From assembly GCA_013373245.1 (NCBI GenBank), contig JABXID010000079.1, positions 1 through 43,722 of the forward strand: 43,722 bases of DNA. The letters are read 5' to 3'. Both the position numbers and the translations under genes were made by a program. Below are positions 31,173 through 41,241 of this stretch, one piece after another. The stretch comes from Gammaproteobacteria bacterium. Its GTDB lineage: Bacteria > Pseudomonadota > Gammaproteobacteria > Enterobacterales > Alteromonadaceae. Positions within the stretch are counted from its first letter, which is position 1. The number at the start of each line of letters is the position of its first letter. The notes under the pieces were generated by a model. The model was not told the origin of the DNA, searched no databases, and saw only the letters and a list, made by a program, of their open reading frames with translations.

Positions 31173-32014
31173 CAGCCAGCTCCTTGTATATTTGTGATTG
31201 GTTGATAGCCCAAGTTTGCCAATTTTTTCTGCACTTGCGGAGAGGCAATATACTCGACAATTTTACGTAACCTGTCATTCTCATTTACCGAGCGCTGCTT
31301 TTTTAGAATAACGACTTGTTGTTCAATCGGCATATAAAATTTAGGTTCAACCACTTGATAGTTTTGATATTTACGGGGTTGCATAGCTTGCTGAGCTTGT
31401 ATCATTTGCGATTCTGAAAGAAATGCGACATTGGCATTCCCTGTATCAACAAACTGAAACGCCTGATTAATATTAGATGCTCGCAACAATCGCTTGGAAA
31501 AAGTAGTCATTAAACCTGTGGTCGCCAGAACCTCCATCGCGGCTTTCCCAAAAGGAGCCAGTTTTTCATTTGCGATTACCAACTTACCTTTATAGTTTTG
31601 TAATGAAGATACCGTTTGCATGTTTGGTTCTGTCGACCAAAACACCAGCTTACCGCGGGTATAAGTTTGTCTAAATTGAGTCAGCGCCATCTGCTCTAAT
31701 TTTTTTGGCCGTGTTACATCCGCAGCAAAAAATATATCAAACGGCGCACCATGAGTTATTTGACTAAACAACGTACCTGTCGCACCAGATGATAGGACAA
31801 AGTCGCAATCTGACTGCGCTATCGCTTCCGCTTTAGATGAACAATCTAGATCACCTAACAACTGCTGCAAGGTATGATAAAAATTACTGGCTACCGCAAC
31901 TTTAATGGTTTCAGCTGACACTTGAGTCACTGAACTCAGCATACCGCCACACAAAATCAGTAATTTTATTTTAAACCAACAACGCACCAGCAAACTGAGT
32001 CTCCTATTACTCAT
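31172..32014 (-). CDS. modA: Molybdate ABC transporter substrate-binding protein
   Basis: IKVAVASNFYHTLQQL..., GATGTLFSQITHGAPFDIFFAADVTRPKKLE. Confidence 0.94.
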   Translation of the reverse strand: MSNRRLSLLVRCWFKIKLLILCGGMLSSVTQVSAETIKVAVASNFYHTLQQLLGDLDCSSKAEAIAQSDCDFVLSSGATGTLFSQITHGAPFDIFFAADVTRPKKLEQMALTQFRQTYTRGKLVFWSTEPNMQTVSSLQNYKGKLVIANEKLAPFGKAAMEVLATTGLMTTFSKRLLRASNINQAFQFVDTGNANVAFLSESQMIQAQQAMQPRKYQNYQVVEPKFYMPIEQQVVILKKQRSVNENDRLRKIVEYIASPQVQKKLANLGYQPITNIQGAG

Positions 32015-33095
32015 TTACTAATAAATGGGAAAGATTAAAATCGTAATGGCTTAGTTGTGGATTGTACGTTTTTGACATGGCTTTGAAATTAACTTGGTGC
32101 CAGTCCCCCTTTAACAAACGCAGCAGTGAAGGTGCATTTTTTTTATCCACTATAAAAAATGGACTTTCCAAGCTGTTGGCGTGTTGTGCTTTTTGATTAT
32201 AAATATCAAAGGCAACTATCAGTGCCCAAGCTCCATGCATCTGATTACCACCCAGTGTAATATCAATTTGCTCGTTAATTACCGCCTGCACCCCTTTGAT
32301 GGTTGCGTCTACACCGCCTATCGTTACGTTATTTACATCATCATCTAATAAATCACGCAGACACTGCGCCGCTGTTATCGCAATATCGTCATTGGCAGCC
32401 CAAACTATGTCGGCTTTGCCATGACGATGATATAACTCGGTACACATGCGATAAGCCTTGCCAGGATTCCAATCGGTAAACACACTTTGTTGATAATAAA
32501 GATCATTGTACTGAGCTAACGCTTTTTGCAAGCCATCGTTGCGCTCTAATGACGACTCCATTACTCGACCTCCCGCTAAAGCGACTAACTTCAAAGGCCT
32601 TTGCGCTGTCTTTTTCAAGGCAATAGCTCGCAATGCCTGCGCCAACATCTCACCAGAGGCGGTATCATCGGAAGTAATTTGTGCTTTCCAGAATTTGTAA
32701 TTTGCTTGTGGCAACCCAACTTTCGCTCGCTCACTGCGAGGTATTTCATTAACGATAGAAATAAAAGGGATTTGTTTCTTTTCCAGCAAGTTTAACAACG
32801 GCTTGCTGGACGCTGCTCGAAAAGGCGATATAAGAAAGTCTGGCGGCGTGTCACTGTTAACAATTTTTGTGACTTCATCAAAATAACTGAAACGATTGTT
32901 ATAATCCGCATAATAAACACTTAAGTTAATGCCAAGTTGTTTCGCCACTTCTGGCATCGGCGCAACAAGGTTATCCCAAAATGCATTTTCACCTTTCGTA
33001 TGGCCGACATACGCGACATTCATTAGTCTTTTAGGCCCTTGTGCAAGTAAAGAGTTACTAACCAGCAATAACAAGATGCAAACAATCTTTAACAA
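32007..33095 (-). CDS. Orphan periplasmic binding protein, sugar-type/type I fold (Peripla_BP_4-like)
   Basis: Signal peptide; MNVAYVGHTKGENAFWDNLVAPMPEVAKQLGINLSVYYADYN..., VWAANDDIAITAAQCLRD, TIGGVDATIKGVQAV; overlaps modA by 8 bp. Confidence 0.85.
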   Translation of the reverse strand: MLKIVCILLLLVSNSLLAQGPKRLMNVAYVGHTKGENAFWDNLVAPMPEVAKQLGINLSVYYADYNNRFSYFDEVTKIVNSDTPPDFLISPFRAASSKPLLNLLEKKQIPFISIVNEIPRSERAKVGLPQANYKFWKAQITSDDTASGEMLAQALRAIALKKTAQRPLKLVALAGGRVMESSLERNDGLQKALAQYNDLYYQQSVFTDWNPGKAYRMCTELYHRHGKADIVWAANDDIAITAAQCLRDLLDDDVNNVTIGGVDATIKGVQAVINEQIDITLGGNQMHGAWALIVAFDIYNQKAQHANSLESPFFIVDKKNAPSLLRLLKGDWHQVNFKAMSKTYNPQLSHYDFNLSHLLVNE

Positions 33096-33204
33096 AAAGT
33101 ACCTCTTAAAACTATTCTTTTAAACGACCGATAAAACCTTATACCAATTATTGGCCTGATTTAACAAGCATTGCATTCGATGGCATAAAATAATCATACG
33201 TGTA

Positions 33205-33648
33205 TTACCACTTCTTAAGTGCGTCTTTATCTTTTTGTTGTGCCTCAACCCAATGACAGCCTTGCTTAGTTGTTTCTTTTTTCCAAAACGGCGCATCGTT
33301 TTTTAAATAATCCATGATAAATTCAGTCGCTGCAAATGCCGATTCTCTATGAGGACTGGAAATCCCAACAAATACGATTTGATCGCAAATCTTCAGTGAT
33401 CCGACGCGGTGTATAATTGTAACCCGATTGATTGGCCAACGCTCTTTTGCTTTTTGCTCTATCCCTTTTAGCGCTTTTTCGGTCATGCCAGGATAGTGTT
33501 CCAGTGTTAATCCGGTGACACCTTGCCCTTGATTAAAATCACGAACGCGTCCAATAAAAGTCACTACGGCACCGTCTTGCGCATTATTCTCAGTGAGCTT
33601 TTGATATTCGACCGCTAGATCAAAGTCAGCCTCTTGCACAACGACCAT
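33205..33648 (-). CDS. moaE: Molybdopterin synthase catalytic subunit
   Basis: GAVVTFIGRVRDFNQGQGVTGLTLEHYPGMTEKAL, HRVGSLKICDQIVFVGISSPHRESAF, PFWKKE. Confidence 0.97.
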   Translation of the reverse strand: MVVVQEADFDLAVEYQKLTENNAQDGAVVTFIGRVRDFNQGQGVTGLTLEHYPGMTEKALKGIEQKAKERWPINRVTIIHRVGSLKICDQIVFVGISSPHRESAFAATEFIMDYLKNDAPFWKKETTKQGCHWVEAQQKDKDALKKW

Positions 33649-33649
33649 A

Positions 33650-33904
33650 CTAACCTCCGGTCACCGGCGGAAAAAAAGCGACTTCGTCACCATCTTCTAC
33701 ACTGAAACTTTCGACAACCAAATCATGGTTTACCGCCATCAATACGTGTCCGTCCGCTAAGCTTTTTTGCCAAACTGAACCTTTGCTACTCAGTGCTGAC
33801 TTAACTTCACTAACAGTTACACTCTCACTGGGAAATGAAAGAGTTAGCTCACCACAGCCAAGTTTTTCTTTTAATTGTGCAAAGAATTTAACTTGAATGT
33901 TCAT
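33650..33904 (-). CDS. moaD: Molybdopterin synthase sulfur carrier subunit
   Basis: Ubiquitin-like small protein with C-terminal GG ([14 protein letters not shown]); overlaps moaC. Confidence 0.96.
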   Translation of the reverse strand: MNIQVKFFAQLKEKLGCGELTLSFPSESVTVSEVKSALSSKGSVWQKSLADGHVLMAVNHDLVVESFSVEDGDEVAFFPPVTGG

Positions 33905-34373
33905 TTTTCCAATGTCCGTTTTTACCGCCTACCTTTTCCAACACCTTAATACCGAAGATTTCCATACTTGGGTCCGATGCTTTACACATGTCAAACAGGG
34001 TTAACACCGCCACACTTACCGCGGTCAAAGCCTCCATTTCAACGCCAGTTTTGCCAGTCAGCTTGCACATAGCTTCAACTCGAATACACTGTTCAGCAGC
34101 TTGTATTTCAAAGTTCACATCCACTTTTGACAATGCTAATGGATGACACAGCGGAATAAGGTCTGCACACTTTTTTGCTGCCTGAATTCCTGCAATTTTA
34201 GCCGTTGTGATCACGTCCCCTTTTTTATTGGTATGCGAGATAACTTGTTCGATAGTTTCGCCGGACATTTTAATAAAACCTTCCGCCACCGCTATTCTGA
34301 CAGTTTGCGTTTTATCGGTAACATCCACCATATTGGCTTGCCCGGACTGATCCACGTGAGTTAATACCGACAT
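33888..34373 (-). CDS. moaC: Cyclic pyranopterin monophosphate synthase
   Basis: [63 protein letters not shown]. Confidence 0.97.
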   Translation of the reverse strand: MSVLTHVDQSGQANMVDVTDKTQTVRIAVAEGFIKMSGETIEQVISHTNKKGDVITTAKIAGIQAAKKCADLIPLCHPLALSKVDVNFEIQAAEQCIRVEAMCKLTGKTGVEMEALTAVSVAVLTLFDMCKASDPSMEIFGIKVLEKVGGKNGHWKNEHSS

Positions 34374-34375
34374 GG

Positions 34376-34915
34376 TTAGCCCCTTGTTTCACATTCAACA
34401 GCATCAACTTTTTTCAACTGACCGACAAAATTACAAGGTTTGTGAGTTGAATTAAGTTGCGATTCGATAATTGACCAGGCCGTTCTGCACGCGCCTGTGG
34501 AACCCGGCATACAAAAAATTACCGTACCATTAGCAAGACCTGCTAACGCACGAGATTGCATGGTCGATGTGCCAATTTCGTCATAAGATATATGACGGAA
34601 TAACTCACCAAAGCCATCAACTGTTTTATCCAGCAAAGGCGTAATGGCCTCTGGCGTAGAATCTCTTTGGGTAAATCCAGTACCACCTGTGATCAATACA
34701 GCTTGAATATTACTCGATGCAATCCAGCCAGATACCACTGCGCGCATTTGATAAATATCGTCTTTCACAATCTTTTTTGCCGCTAACTGATGGCCCGCGT
34801 TGCTGAGAAGCTCGACCAAGGCTTTACCAGATGTATCGGTGTCTTCATTTCGGGTATCCGACACAGTTAATATCGCGACATTGAGGGGAACAAATGAAGC
34901 TGCTGGTTTTGTCAT
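34376..34915 (-). CDS. moaB: Molybdenum cofactor biosynthesis protein B
   Basis: [55 protein letters not shown]. Confidence 0.95.
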   Translation of the reverse strand: MTKPAASFVPLNVAILTVSDTRNEDTDTSGKALVELLSNAGHQLAAKKIVKDDIYQMRAVVSGWIASSNIQAVLITGGTGFTQRDSTPEAITPLLDKTVDGFGELFRHISYDEIGTSTMQSRALAGLANGTVIFCMPGSTGACRTAWSIIESQLNSTHKPCNFVGQLKKVDAVECETRG

Positions 34916-34945
34916 GTACGCTCCTATTTCCTAATTTTTTATTGT

Positions 34946-35617
34946 TTAACTTTTTATAAATCTTTGTTTTTCTATGTAGCCAACGGCTTGTTGCCACTGA
35001 GCTGGGTCGTTTACATTCGACAAACAATTGTTCGGTAAATCATCAGTTGATAGTTCATGTAACGCAATTTGCTGAATAAAACGCCTAATAGACAAGCTCT
35101 TTTTATCGCTAACTGAAGATGTTAACCGGTGTGTTAAATCATCACGTAACAATTCAGTGTTGGGTAAAAACAACGGCAAAATATGATCTTGGTAACATAC
35201 TGCATTGTCAGTACCTGGTTCAGCTGAAAAGCTCGCATCAACTATGTTGCGTAATTGTGTCGACGTTAGAAGTGGCATATCGACAGGAATAATCAATAAG
35301 GGCAATTCGGTCTTACTCATAGCTGCATCTATGCCCGCCAAAGGCCCCTTGTTTTTAAATCGGTCTGTTACGACTTGCAAATCAACTTCATCAAAACTTG
35401 GTGATGCCAATGCCAGTTCAGAGTGAGCACTCACTAGCAACTCGGTAGCTCCGGTGTTGTTTAACAAGGTTACCGCTCGTTGCAACAATGTTTTGCCGTT
35501 CAGCTCCAATTGCGACTTATCTTGCCCCATTCGAGATGAGCGACCACCAGCAAGCACCAAACCAGCAAAAGGTTTTGCAAGTTTAAAACTATCGCCTATG
35601 ACGAAACTATTCATCAA
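34946..35617 (-). CDS. mobA: Molybdenum cofactor guanylyltransferase
   Basis: GLVLAGGRSSRMGQDKSQLELNGKTLLQRA, IPVDMPLL. Confidence 0.94.
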   Translation of the reverse strand: MMNSFVIGDSFKLAKPFAGLVLAGGRSSRMGQDKSQLELNGKTLLQRAVTLLNNTGATELLVSAHSELALASPSFDEVDLQVVTDRFKNKGPLAGIDAAMSKTELPLLIIPVDMPLLTSTQLRNIVDASFSAEPGTDNAVCYQDHILPLFLPNTELLRDDLTHRLTSSVSDKKSLSIRRFIQQIALHELSTDDLPNNCLSNVNDPAQWQQAVGYIEKQRFIKS

Positions 35618-35625
35618 ATTACGCC

Positions 35626-36597
35626 TTAACCACCAATACTGGCAAAGTGCTGATTTATGCCAGTAATGTTCTGCTGTAATTCGTGGCTGAGTTTTTTATT
35701 CGACATTGATGCAATGACATCTAGTTTTGTTTGTTCGATATCTCGCTCTTTAAGGCTACTGCGCAAATCGATACCTTGCTCGGTGAACAAACACAAATGA
35801 AGCTGACCATGCGACGATACACGCAAACGATTACAGGTCTGACAAAAGTCATTGCTGTAGGGCATGATAAGTCCAATCTTGCCTGCATATTCGGCATGGT
35901 AAAATTCTTGTGCAGGCCCTGCTAGTTTATCGCGGATCACCTGACTCCAACCTTGGTCCAGTAATTGTTGTTTCAGTATTGAGCCTGATACATGGTTTTG
36001 CTGAAAATATAGCTGATTTGAGCCGGTCTCCATTAATTCTATGAAACGAACTGTTATGGCGTTGTCTCGCAGCCAAGCTAGATAATCGTCAAACATCGAC
36101 AAATTAAACTGTTTAAGCAACACAGCGTTTAACTTAATCTTATCAAAACCCAAGGCTTGCGCTTTAGTGATACCAGCTAAAATATTTTCGAGTTTGCTGC
36201 TGCCGGTAATGGTTTCAAACATTCTAGGGTCTAAACTGTCGGCGCTGACATTCAAATTGGTTAATCCAGCGTTTAACCATTGTTCAATTTTTTTTTCTAA
36301 ATTAAACCCGTTCGTCGTCAACGCGACTTGCTCAATACCCGGAGTATTTGCACACAGTGCGATGATATCGGTGAGATCTTTACGAAGGGCTGGCTCGCCG
36401 CCAGTGATGCGAACTTTTTTGGTGCCGAGTTGCGCAAAAGCGCTGACCAAGGTCTGAATTTCAGACAGTGACATATAATCCCGCTCTCCCAAACAGTCAT
36501 AGCCGTCGGGCAGGCAGTAGTTGCAACGGAAATTGCACGCGTCAGTAATGGACAGGCGCAAGTATTCAAACTTGCGACCGAAGTTATCTTGTAACAT
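35626..36597 (-). CDS. moaA: GTP 3',8-cyclase (radical SAM)
   Basis: LRLSITDACNFRCNYCLPDGY, KVRITGGEPALRKDL, C-terminal CQTCNRLRVSSHGQLHLCLF; likely start at internal Met (MLQDNFGRKFEYLRLS). Confidence 0.96.
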   Translation of the reverse strand: MLQDNFGRKFEYLRLSITDACNFRCNYCLPDGYDCLGERDYMSLSEIQTLVSAFAQLGTKKVRITGGEPALRKDLTDIIALCANTPGIEQVALTTNGFNLEKKIEQWLNAGLTNLNVSADSLDPRMFETITGSSKLENILAGITKAQALGFDKIKLNAVLLKQFNLSMFDDYLAWLRDNAITVRFIELMETGSNQLYFQQNHVSGSILKQQLLDQGWSQVIRDKLAGPAQEFYHAEYAGKIGLIMPYSNDFCQTCNRLRVSSHGQLHLCLFTEQGIDLRSSLKERDIEQTKLDVIASMSNKKLSHELQQNITGINQHFASIGG

Positions 36598-36851
36598 AAC
36601 ACCTTTCCAAATGCGGGAGGCCGACGACATTTCTCTCGTGACCCTGGCAATCTGCAACATTCATAACTACTCAACAAGACTAGGTATAGAGTATTGCGAT
36701 TGCGGCGAACAAACCATGCTGTTAATGTTTAAGTTAACAATTTAGGCGTGCAAGCTCGGAGTTAATCATTGTGTTCTTGAGTATCCGAAATACAATCTAT
36801 GGATGCAACTAAAGAATTGGAATAGTTAATACCAATTCACACAAACCAAGA

Positions 36852-39413
36852 TTATCGTGAATTTTCTGTAGAGTTAGGTTTGTATTGTAGCCAACGCATG
36901 TAGTCCAAAAACGCCATTGGCTCTGCGAAATAATACCCCTGTGCGAATCTACAATTTATTGCCTGTAAGATTTCTCGGGATGCTTCAGATTCAACACCTT
37001 CGGCAACAACTTCAATTCCCAACTTAGAGGCTAAATCAATAATAGACTCTGCAACAGTTCGATTTAACAGCCCGTGTTCCAAATCAAAAAACGTTTTATC
37101 TAACTTTACTTGTGCTGGAGCCAAAAGCGTCAACTGATTCAGGTTAGAATAACCAGAGCCGAAATCATCGATGGCAATTTTAAACCCTTGTTGAATAAAC
37201 TCCGCCGTCACACCTTTTACCAAAGATTGCTGATCAACCGTCGCGTCTTCTTTAATTTCAAAAATAACCGTTTCAGGTGGCACATTGTGCTCAACCGTCG
37301 CGGTTAACACATTTGCCAATAAACTATTGTCTAACAGATCTTTCACTGACAAGTTAATCGATATTGAATGCTCAAAACCAAGTTTTAACAATTTACTGTG
37401 CTGCTCAAACCCTCGACCGATAACCCATTCGGTCAACTGATTCATCACTCCGGTCTGTTCCGCGACCGCAATGATTTTTGCAGCGTCAACAAGACCACGT
37501 TCATTATGATTCCACCTCAGCAACAGCTCGCTGCCAATAACTTTGCCACTTTGCATTTCAACTTGTGGCTGATGAAAAAGTTGCAAGTCATCGTTAAGAA
37601 TTGCTTTTTGTAACTCGCCGGCTAACTCGAAATTTTCTAAACTGGAGTTTTCATTTGATTCTTCAAAGCGCAGCGCTGGTAACTTATCTCGTTTTGCCAA
37701 ATAGAGGGCTTGATTAGCGTAAAACAATAGATGCTGACTTTGTTGGCTGTCGAAACTCTCTGGCGGATAACTTACCAATCCCACGGTAGATGACGGCGAT
37801 ATTGCCGCGCCATTTATATACACCAATGTAGAGACCGCTTCTTGCATTACATTGACATTATATTCCAGAGTTTGTTCGGTTAAATCACCGAGAAAAACAA
37901 CGGCAAAACGAGCGTCATTAATACGGATCACGTGATGTTCTTCACTGTGTAAATTAATACCAAACTTGTATACCGAAGACAAACCTTCGCTATACTCTTC
38001 GATATTACGAAATAACTCTCGATATAATTGATTGGCTTTTTCTACGCCCAGCCCAGCAAAGAAGGCGTCAGCTTGATCTATTTCAAACACCCCTAAAGTA
38101 AAATGCTTTTTATTGGCTGTGAGCTTTTCTAAAACGATATTTAATGCAACCTTATTTGGTAGCCCAGTGATTACATCGTGATGGGTTTTGTAATCTTTAT
38201 CTAATTCATTAACCCTGAACCTATCCATTAAAGCTATCGCCATAATGCAAATCTCAGATAAAATCCCAAACATAGCCGCATTACGGGTTAAAAAGTTATA
38301 TGCAATGCCACCATTAAACGCAGCGATGCCAACACCTACGCCGACAAACAAGGGTATCCAAGATGCCAAATAATATTTAACCCAAATAAGCTTCTCGCCA
38401 ATAACTTTCGACATCAAAATAATGGCATATACATAAACTGACGCGACGCTCGCAAAATAAACCGGAGTTAGTGTACCTTCAGTTAAAAATAGCGCTGAAG
38501 CTGCAAATAAAAAGTTTAACCGCGACAGGAACACGCCAAGTTGTACAAACCAAGGTTTTACCTTTTGGAAACGTAAAAACGCGATGGCAAAACGAATAGC
38601 AAAAGCCAACCCACAGAAATGTGAAATCAACAAATGGTCATTCATCCAACTCGCTAATTCAAATGGTAAAATAAAATAAGTGAAACCATTGATCATCGAC
38701 ATGGTTAAACCGGCAAACGCAATGTAACCAATGTAATTTATGTAAGAAAGGTCACCGATGCCTCTAAACATAAAGAAGTTGTATATCACCATGATCAAAA
38801 CAACGCCGACAAAACAGCCCAACAACATCAACTGCGCACTACTTCGTAACTCAGAAGAAGATACCGACTCGATGATAATGGGACTGGCACTTGCACCATT
38901 AGTCTTAACGTGTACGTACATCACTTGTTGCTTTTCAAACCCATTGAATAAACTAAATTGTGGCACGACATAGTCAACCGCCGTTGCTGATCTTTGTGTG
39001 TCACCAACAGTTTTCTGAGATAACAGAGTGGTGTTTTTTTTATTATCGATATGTCGTTCAAGTAAATGAAATTTAATCGAGTCGAGAGTTGGATTATCGA
39101 CCGTAATGGTGATGGGCTCAGTCACAGCGCCAGAATTGTCCTTTAAAACAATTTGATACCAAACAGAAAAGTCGAGAGATAAAGGTTTGTGTAATTGACG
39201 AGTAGAATCAGCAAACATTTCTTTTGGCAATTTACTGACTTGCTCTAAAGTGAGCGGATTGGTGGAGTCATCTAAATAAAGAATATCAAACTGATCGTTA
39301 TAACCGGCTGAATATGCAGGAGCAGACGCACCTAACATCAAACCGACGCAAAGCAAAATCAATCCTAAACTTTTACTTATACAGAAATGCAAGCGTAGCT
39401 CCCTTTGCAGCAC
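36852..39413 (-). CDS. 7TMR-DISM sensor with degenerate GGDEF and EAL phosphodiesterase domains
   Basis: N-terminal DISM extracellular region and 7 TM; GGDEF replaced by NDARF; EAL-type motifs GSELLLRWNH, AIDDFGSGYSNL, VVAEGVESE, AQGYYFAEPM. Confidence 0.9.
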   Translation of the reverse strand: MLQRELRLHFCISKSLGLILLCVGLMLGASAPAYSAGYNDQFDILYLDDSTNPLTLEQVSKLPKEMFADSTRQLHKPLSLDFSVWYQIVLKDNSGAVTEPITITVDNPTLDSIKFHLLERHIDNKKNTTLLSQKTVGDTQRSATAVDYVVPQFSLFNGFEKQQVMYVHVKTNGASASPIIIESVSSSELRSSAQLMLLGCFVGVVLIMVIYNFFMFRGIGDLSYINYIGYIAFAGLTMSMINGFTYFILPFELASWMNDHLLISHFCGLAFAIRFAIAFLRFQKVKPWFVQLGVFLSRLNFLFAASALFLTEGTLTPVYFASVASVYVYAIILMSKVIGEKLIWVKYYLASWIPLFVGVGVGIAAFNGGIAYNFLTRNAAMFGILSEICIMAIALMDRFRVNELDKDYKTHHDVITGLPNKVALNIVLEKLTANKKHFTLGVFEIDQADAFFAGLGVEKANQLYRELFRNIEEYSEGLSSVYKFGINLHSEEHHVIRINDARFAVVFLGDLTEQTLEYNVNVMQEAVSTLVYINGAAISPSSTVGLVSYPPESFDSQQSQHLLFYANQALYLAKRDKLPALRFEESNENSSLENFELAGELQKAILNDDLQLFHQPQVEMQSGKVIGSELLLRWNHNERGLVDAAKIIAVAEQTGVMNQLTEWVIGRGFEQHSKLLKLGFEHSISINLSVKDLLDNSLLANVLTATVEHNVPPETVIFEIKEDATVDQQSLVKGVTAEFIQQGFKIAIDDFGSGYSNLNQLTLLAPAQVKLDKTFFDLEHGLLNRTVAESIIDLASKLGIEVVAEGVESEASREILQAINCRFAQGYYFAEPMAFLDYMRWLQYKPNSTENSR

Positions 39414-39492
39414 GTCGGATTTGAGTAACTTATCTCTCTATTAAATACTGATTAAACGCATTTGCCAAGGCTGATGCTAATAATCGACTAGA

Positions 39493-40083
39493 TTAATTGT
39501 GTTTATCCTGATCGATTCGACTGGCAATGGCACCGTCTTGGTTTTTGTATTTGGCATCAACTCTTGATGTGTAGGGTTTTGCCGCAGGTGCCGTCATAGT
39601 TTCAAAACTCAAGGCACCTATCTTCATTTGCGGTTTGAGTGCCAGTGGCAATTTACCTGAGTTGTAAAATTCAAGCACGATATTGCCGGACCAGCCAGGA
39701 TCAATTCGGTGCGCCGTAACGTGTACCATTAACCCCAAACGAGCAAGCGAAGAGCGGCCATCCAGCCAGCCAACTAAGTCACTTGGTAAGGTAATTGACT
39801 CATAAGTCATTGCCAGCGCTAATTCCCCCGGATGCAAGAAGAAAGCTTCGTCTTCACCAATGATAATTTCGTCACTCATAATAGACTCTAGCGCTTTTTC
39901 CGTTTGCGCTTTTGGGCCACTTAAATCTATGTATGGGGCAGCATGATCTTGAAATACACGGAACTTATTACCTAAGGTTAAATCCACGGTAATACCTGAT
40001 ACTTGATCGTTATCAGGTCTTGGCTCAATCACGATTTTGCCTTGGTTTAAGTAATTGATTATATCGATATCGCAAAGACGCAT
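39493..40083 (-). CDS. dcd: dCTP deaminase
   Basis: [77 protein letters not shown]. Confidence 0.97.
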   Translation of the reverse strand: MRLCDIDIINYLNQGKIVIEPRPDNDQVSGITVDLTLGNKFRVFQDHAAPYIDLSGPKAQTEKALESIMSDEIIIGEDEAFFLHPGELALAMTYESITLPSDLVGWLDGRSSLARLGLMVHVTAHRIDPGWSGNIVLEFYNSGKLPLALKPQMKIGALSFETMTAPAAKPYTSRVDAKYKNQDGAIASRIDQDKHN

Positions 40084-40086
40084 GGT

Positions 40087-41127
40087 TTATCCTAACGCAA
40101 TTATATTTTCAGTTTGTTTTGACAGCTGCATCATAAGTGAAAATGCCAACGGTTGATACTCATTATTTTCAGTTAAACCGTATAGTTGCCCTGAATCGCC
40201 AGCTTCTCGAATAGTTTGTTTTAGTGGTAACTGCGCCAGCAATGGAACATTGTGACGTTTCGCACATTCAACCCCACCAGAATCACCAAATAATGCATGG
40301 GATGTTCCGCAGCTTTCACACACAAACAAACTCATATTTTCCACCAAACCAACAATTGGCGTTGCCACTTTGTTAAACATATTGATGCCTTTGTCGGCAT
40401 CCGCTAAAGCTACTGTTTGCGGTGTGGTAACGATGAGCGCACCGTCACATTTCACAGTATCAGACATGGTCAACTGAATATCACCTGTACCTGGTGGCAT
40501 ATCCACTAACAGGACATCCAATTCAGGCCAATTTGTCTCGTTAATGACTTGCATTAACGCTTTTGACGCCATAGGCCCGCGCCAAACAACAGCTTGCTCA
40601 TCCGGTACTAAAAAACCAATGGAATTCAAAAAAACACCGTGTTGATTAAACGGTTCCATGCGTTTGCCATCTTTTGACTCAACTTGTTGACCTTGTAAAC
40701 CAAACATTAACGGAACTGATGGGCCGTAAATATCGGCATCTAACACGCCAACCTTGTGACCAGTTTTTGCAAGCGCTGCAGCCAAATTAGCAGTTACTGT
40801 CGATTTACCCACCCCACCTTTGCCCGAGGCTATTGCGACAACCAATTTAATATTCGCTATCGCTTGTTTATGTTTCTGTGGTGGCTGATGAGATAAAGTA
40901 ACTGGCTGATCAAACGCTCGAGTCGCTAGTGCAGCTTTAATTTCATCTTCGACAAATTCAGGGTTAAATGGCACTTTAACGTGAAATGAATTGCTGGATT
41001 GTTCTATTGAAAGTTGACCCGTTATGCCGTTCGGAAAATTAGGTGTTTGTAGGTCCGACAACAAGTCACGCAACAATTGTTTGTCATCCGTGTTGCTCTT
41101 ACTTGAAAATATGTTAGAAAATTTCAT
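40087..41127 (-). CDS. apbC: Iron-sulfur cluster carrier P-loop ATPase (Mrp/ApbC)
   Basis: VAIASGKGGVGKSTVTANLA, DADIYGPSVPLMFGL, VDMPPGTGDIQLTM; likely start MKFSNIFSSK. Confidence 0.95.
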   Translation of the reverse strand: MKFSNIFSSKSNTDDKQLLRDLLSDLQTPNFPNGITGQLSIEQSSNSFHVKVPFNPEFVEDEIKAALATRAFDQPVTLSHQPPQKHKQAIANIKLVVAIASGKGGVGKSTVTANLAAALAKTGHKVGVLDADIYGPSVPLMFGLQGQQVESKDGKRMEPFNQHGVFLNSIGFLVPDEQAVVWRGPMASKALMQVINETNWPELDVLLVDMPPGTGDIQLTMSDTVKCDGALIVTTPQTVALADADKGINMFNKVATPIVGLVENMSLFVCESCGTSHALFGDSGGVECAKRHNVPLLAQLPLKQTIREAGDSGQLYGLTENNEYQPLAFSLMMQLSKQTENIIALG

Positions 41128-41241
41128 ATTCGTCTTATTCTTTGGTGCTTGGAGGGTGCAAATAATACGTAAATTATGTAACATCGCCCCCCTAAACTCT
41201 ACTAGAGTCTGTTAATTTAGTTCAAAGGCTTTTTCAAATTT

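Noticed and set aside
29333-36597. Moco/mod cluster as a novel system in itself
   Set aside because: All genes except the orphan binding protein are standard Moco biosynthesis and molybdate transport; only that insertion is reported
36598-36851. Possible Moco riboswitch upstream of moaA
   Set aside because: I could not identify the conserved motif or a convincing structure; an Infernal search with the Moco model would be needed
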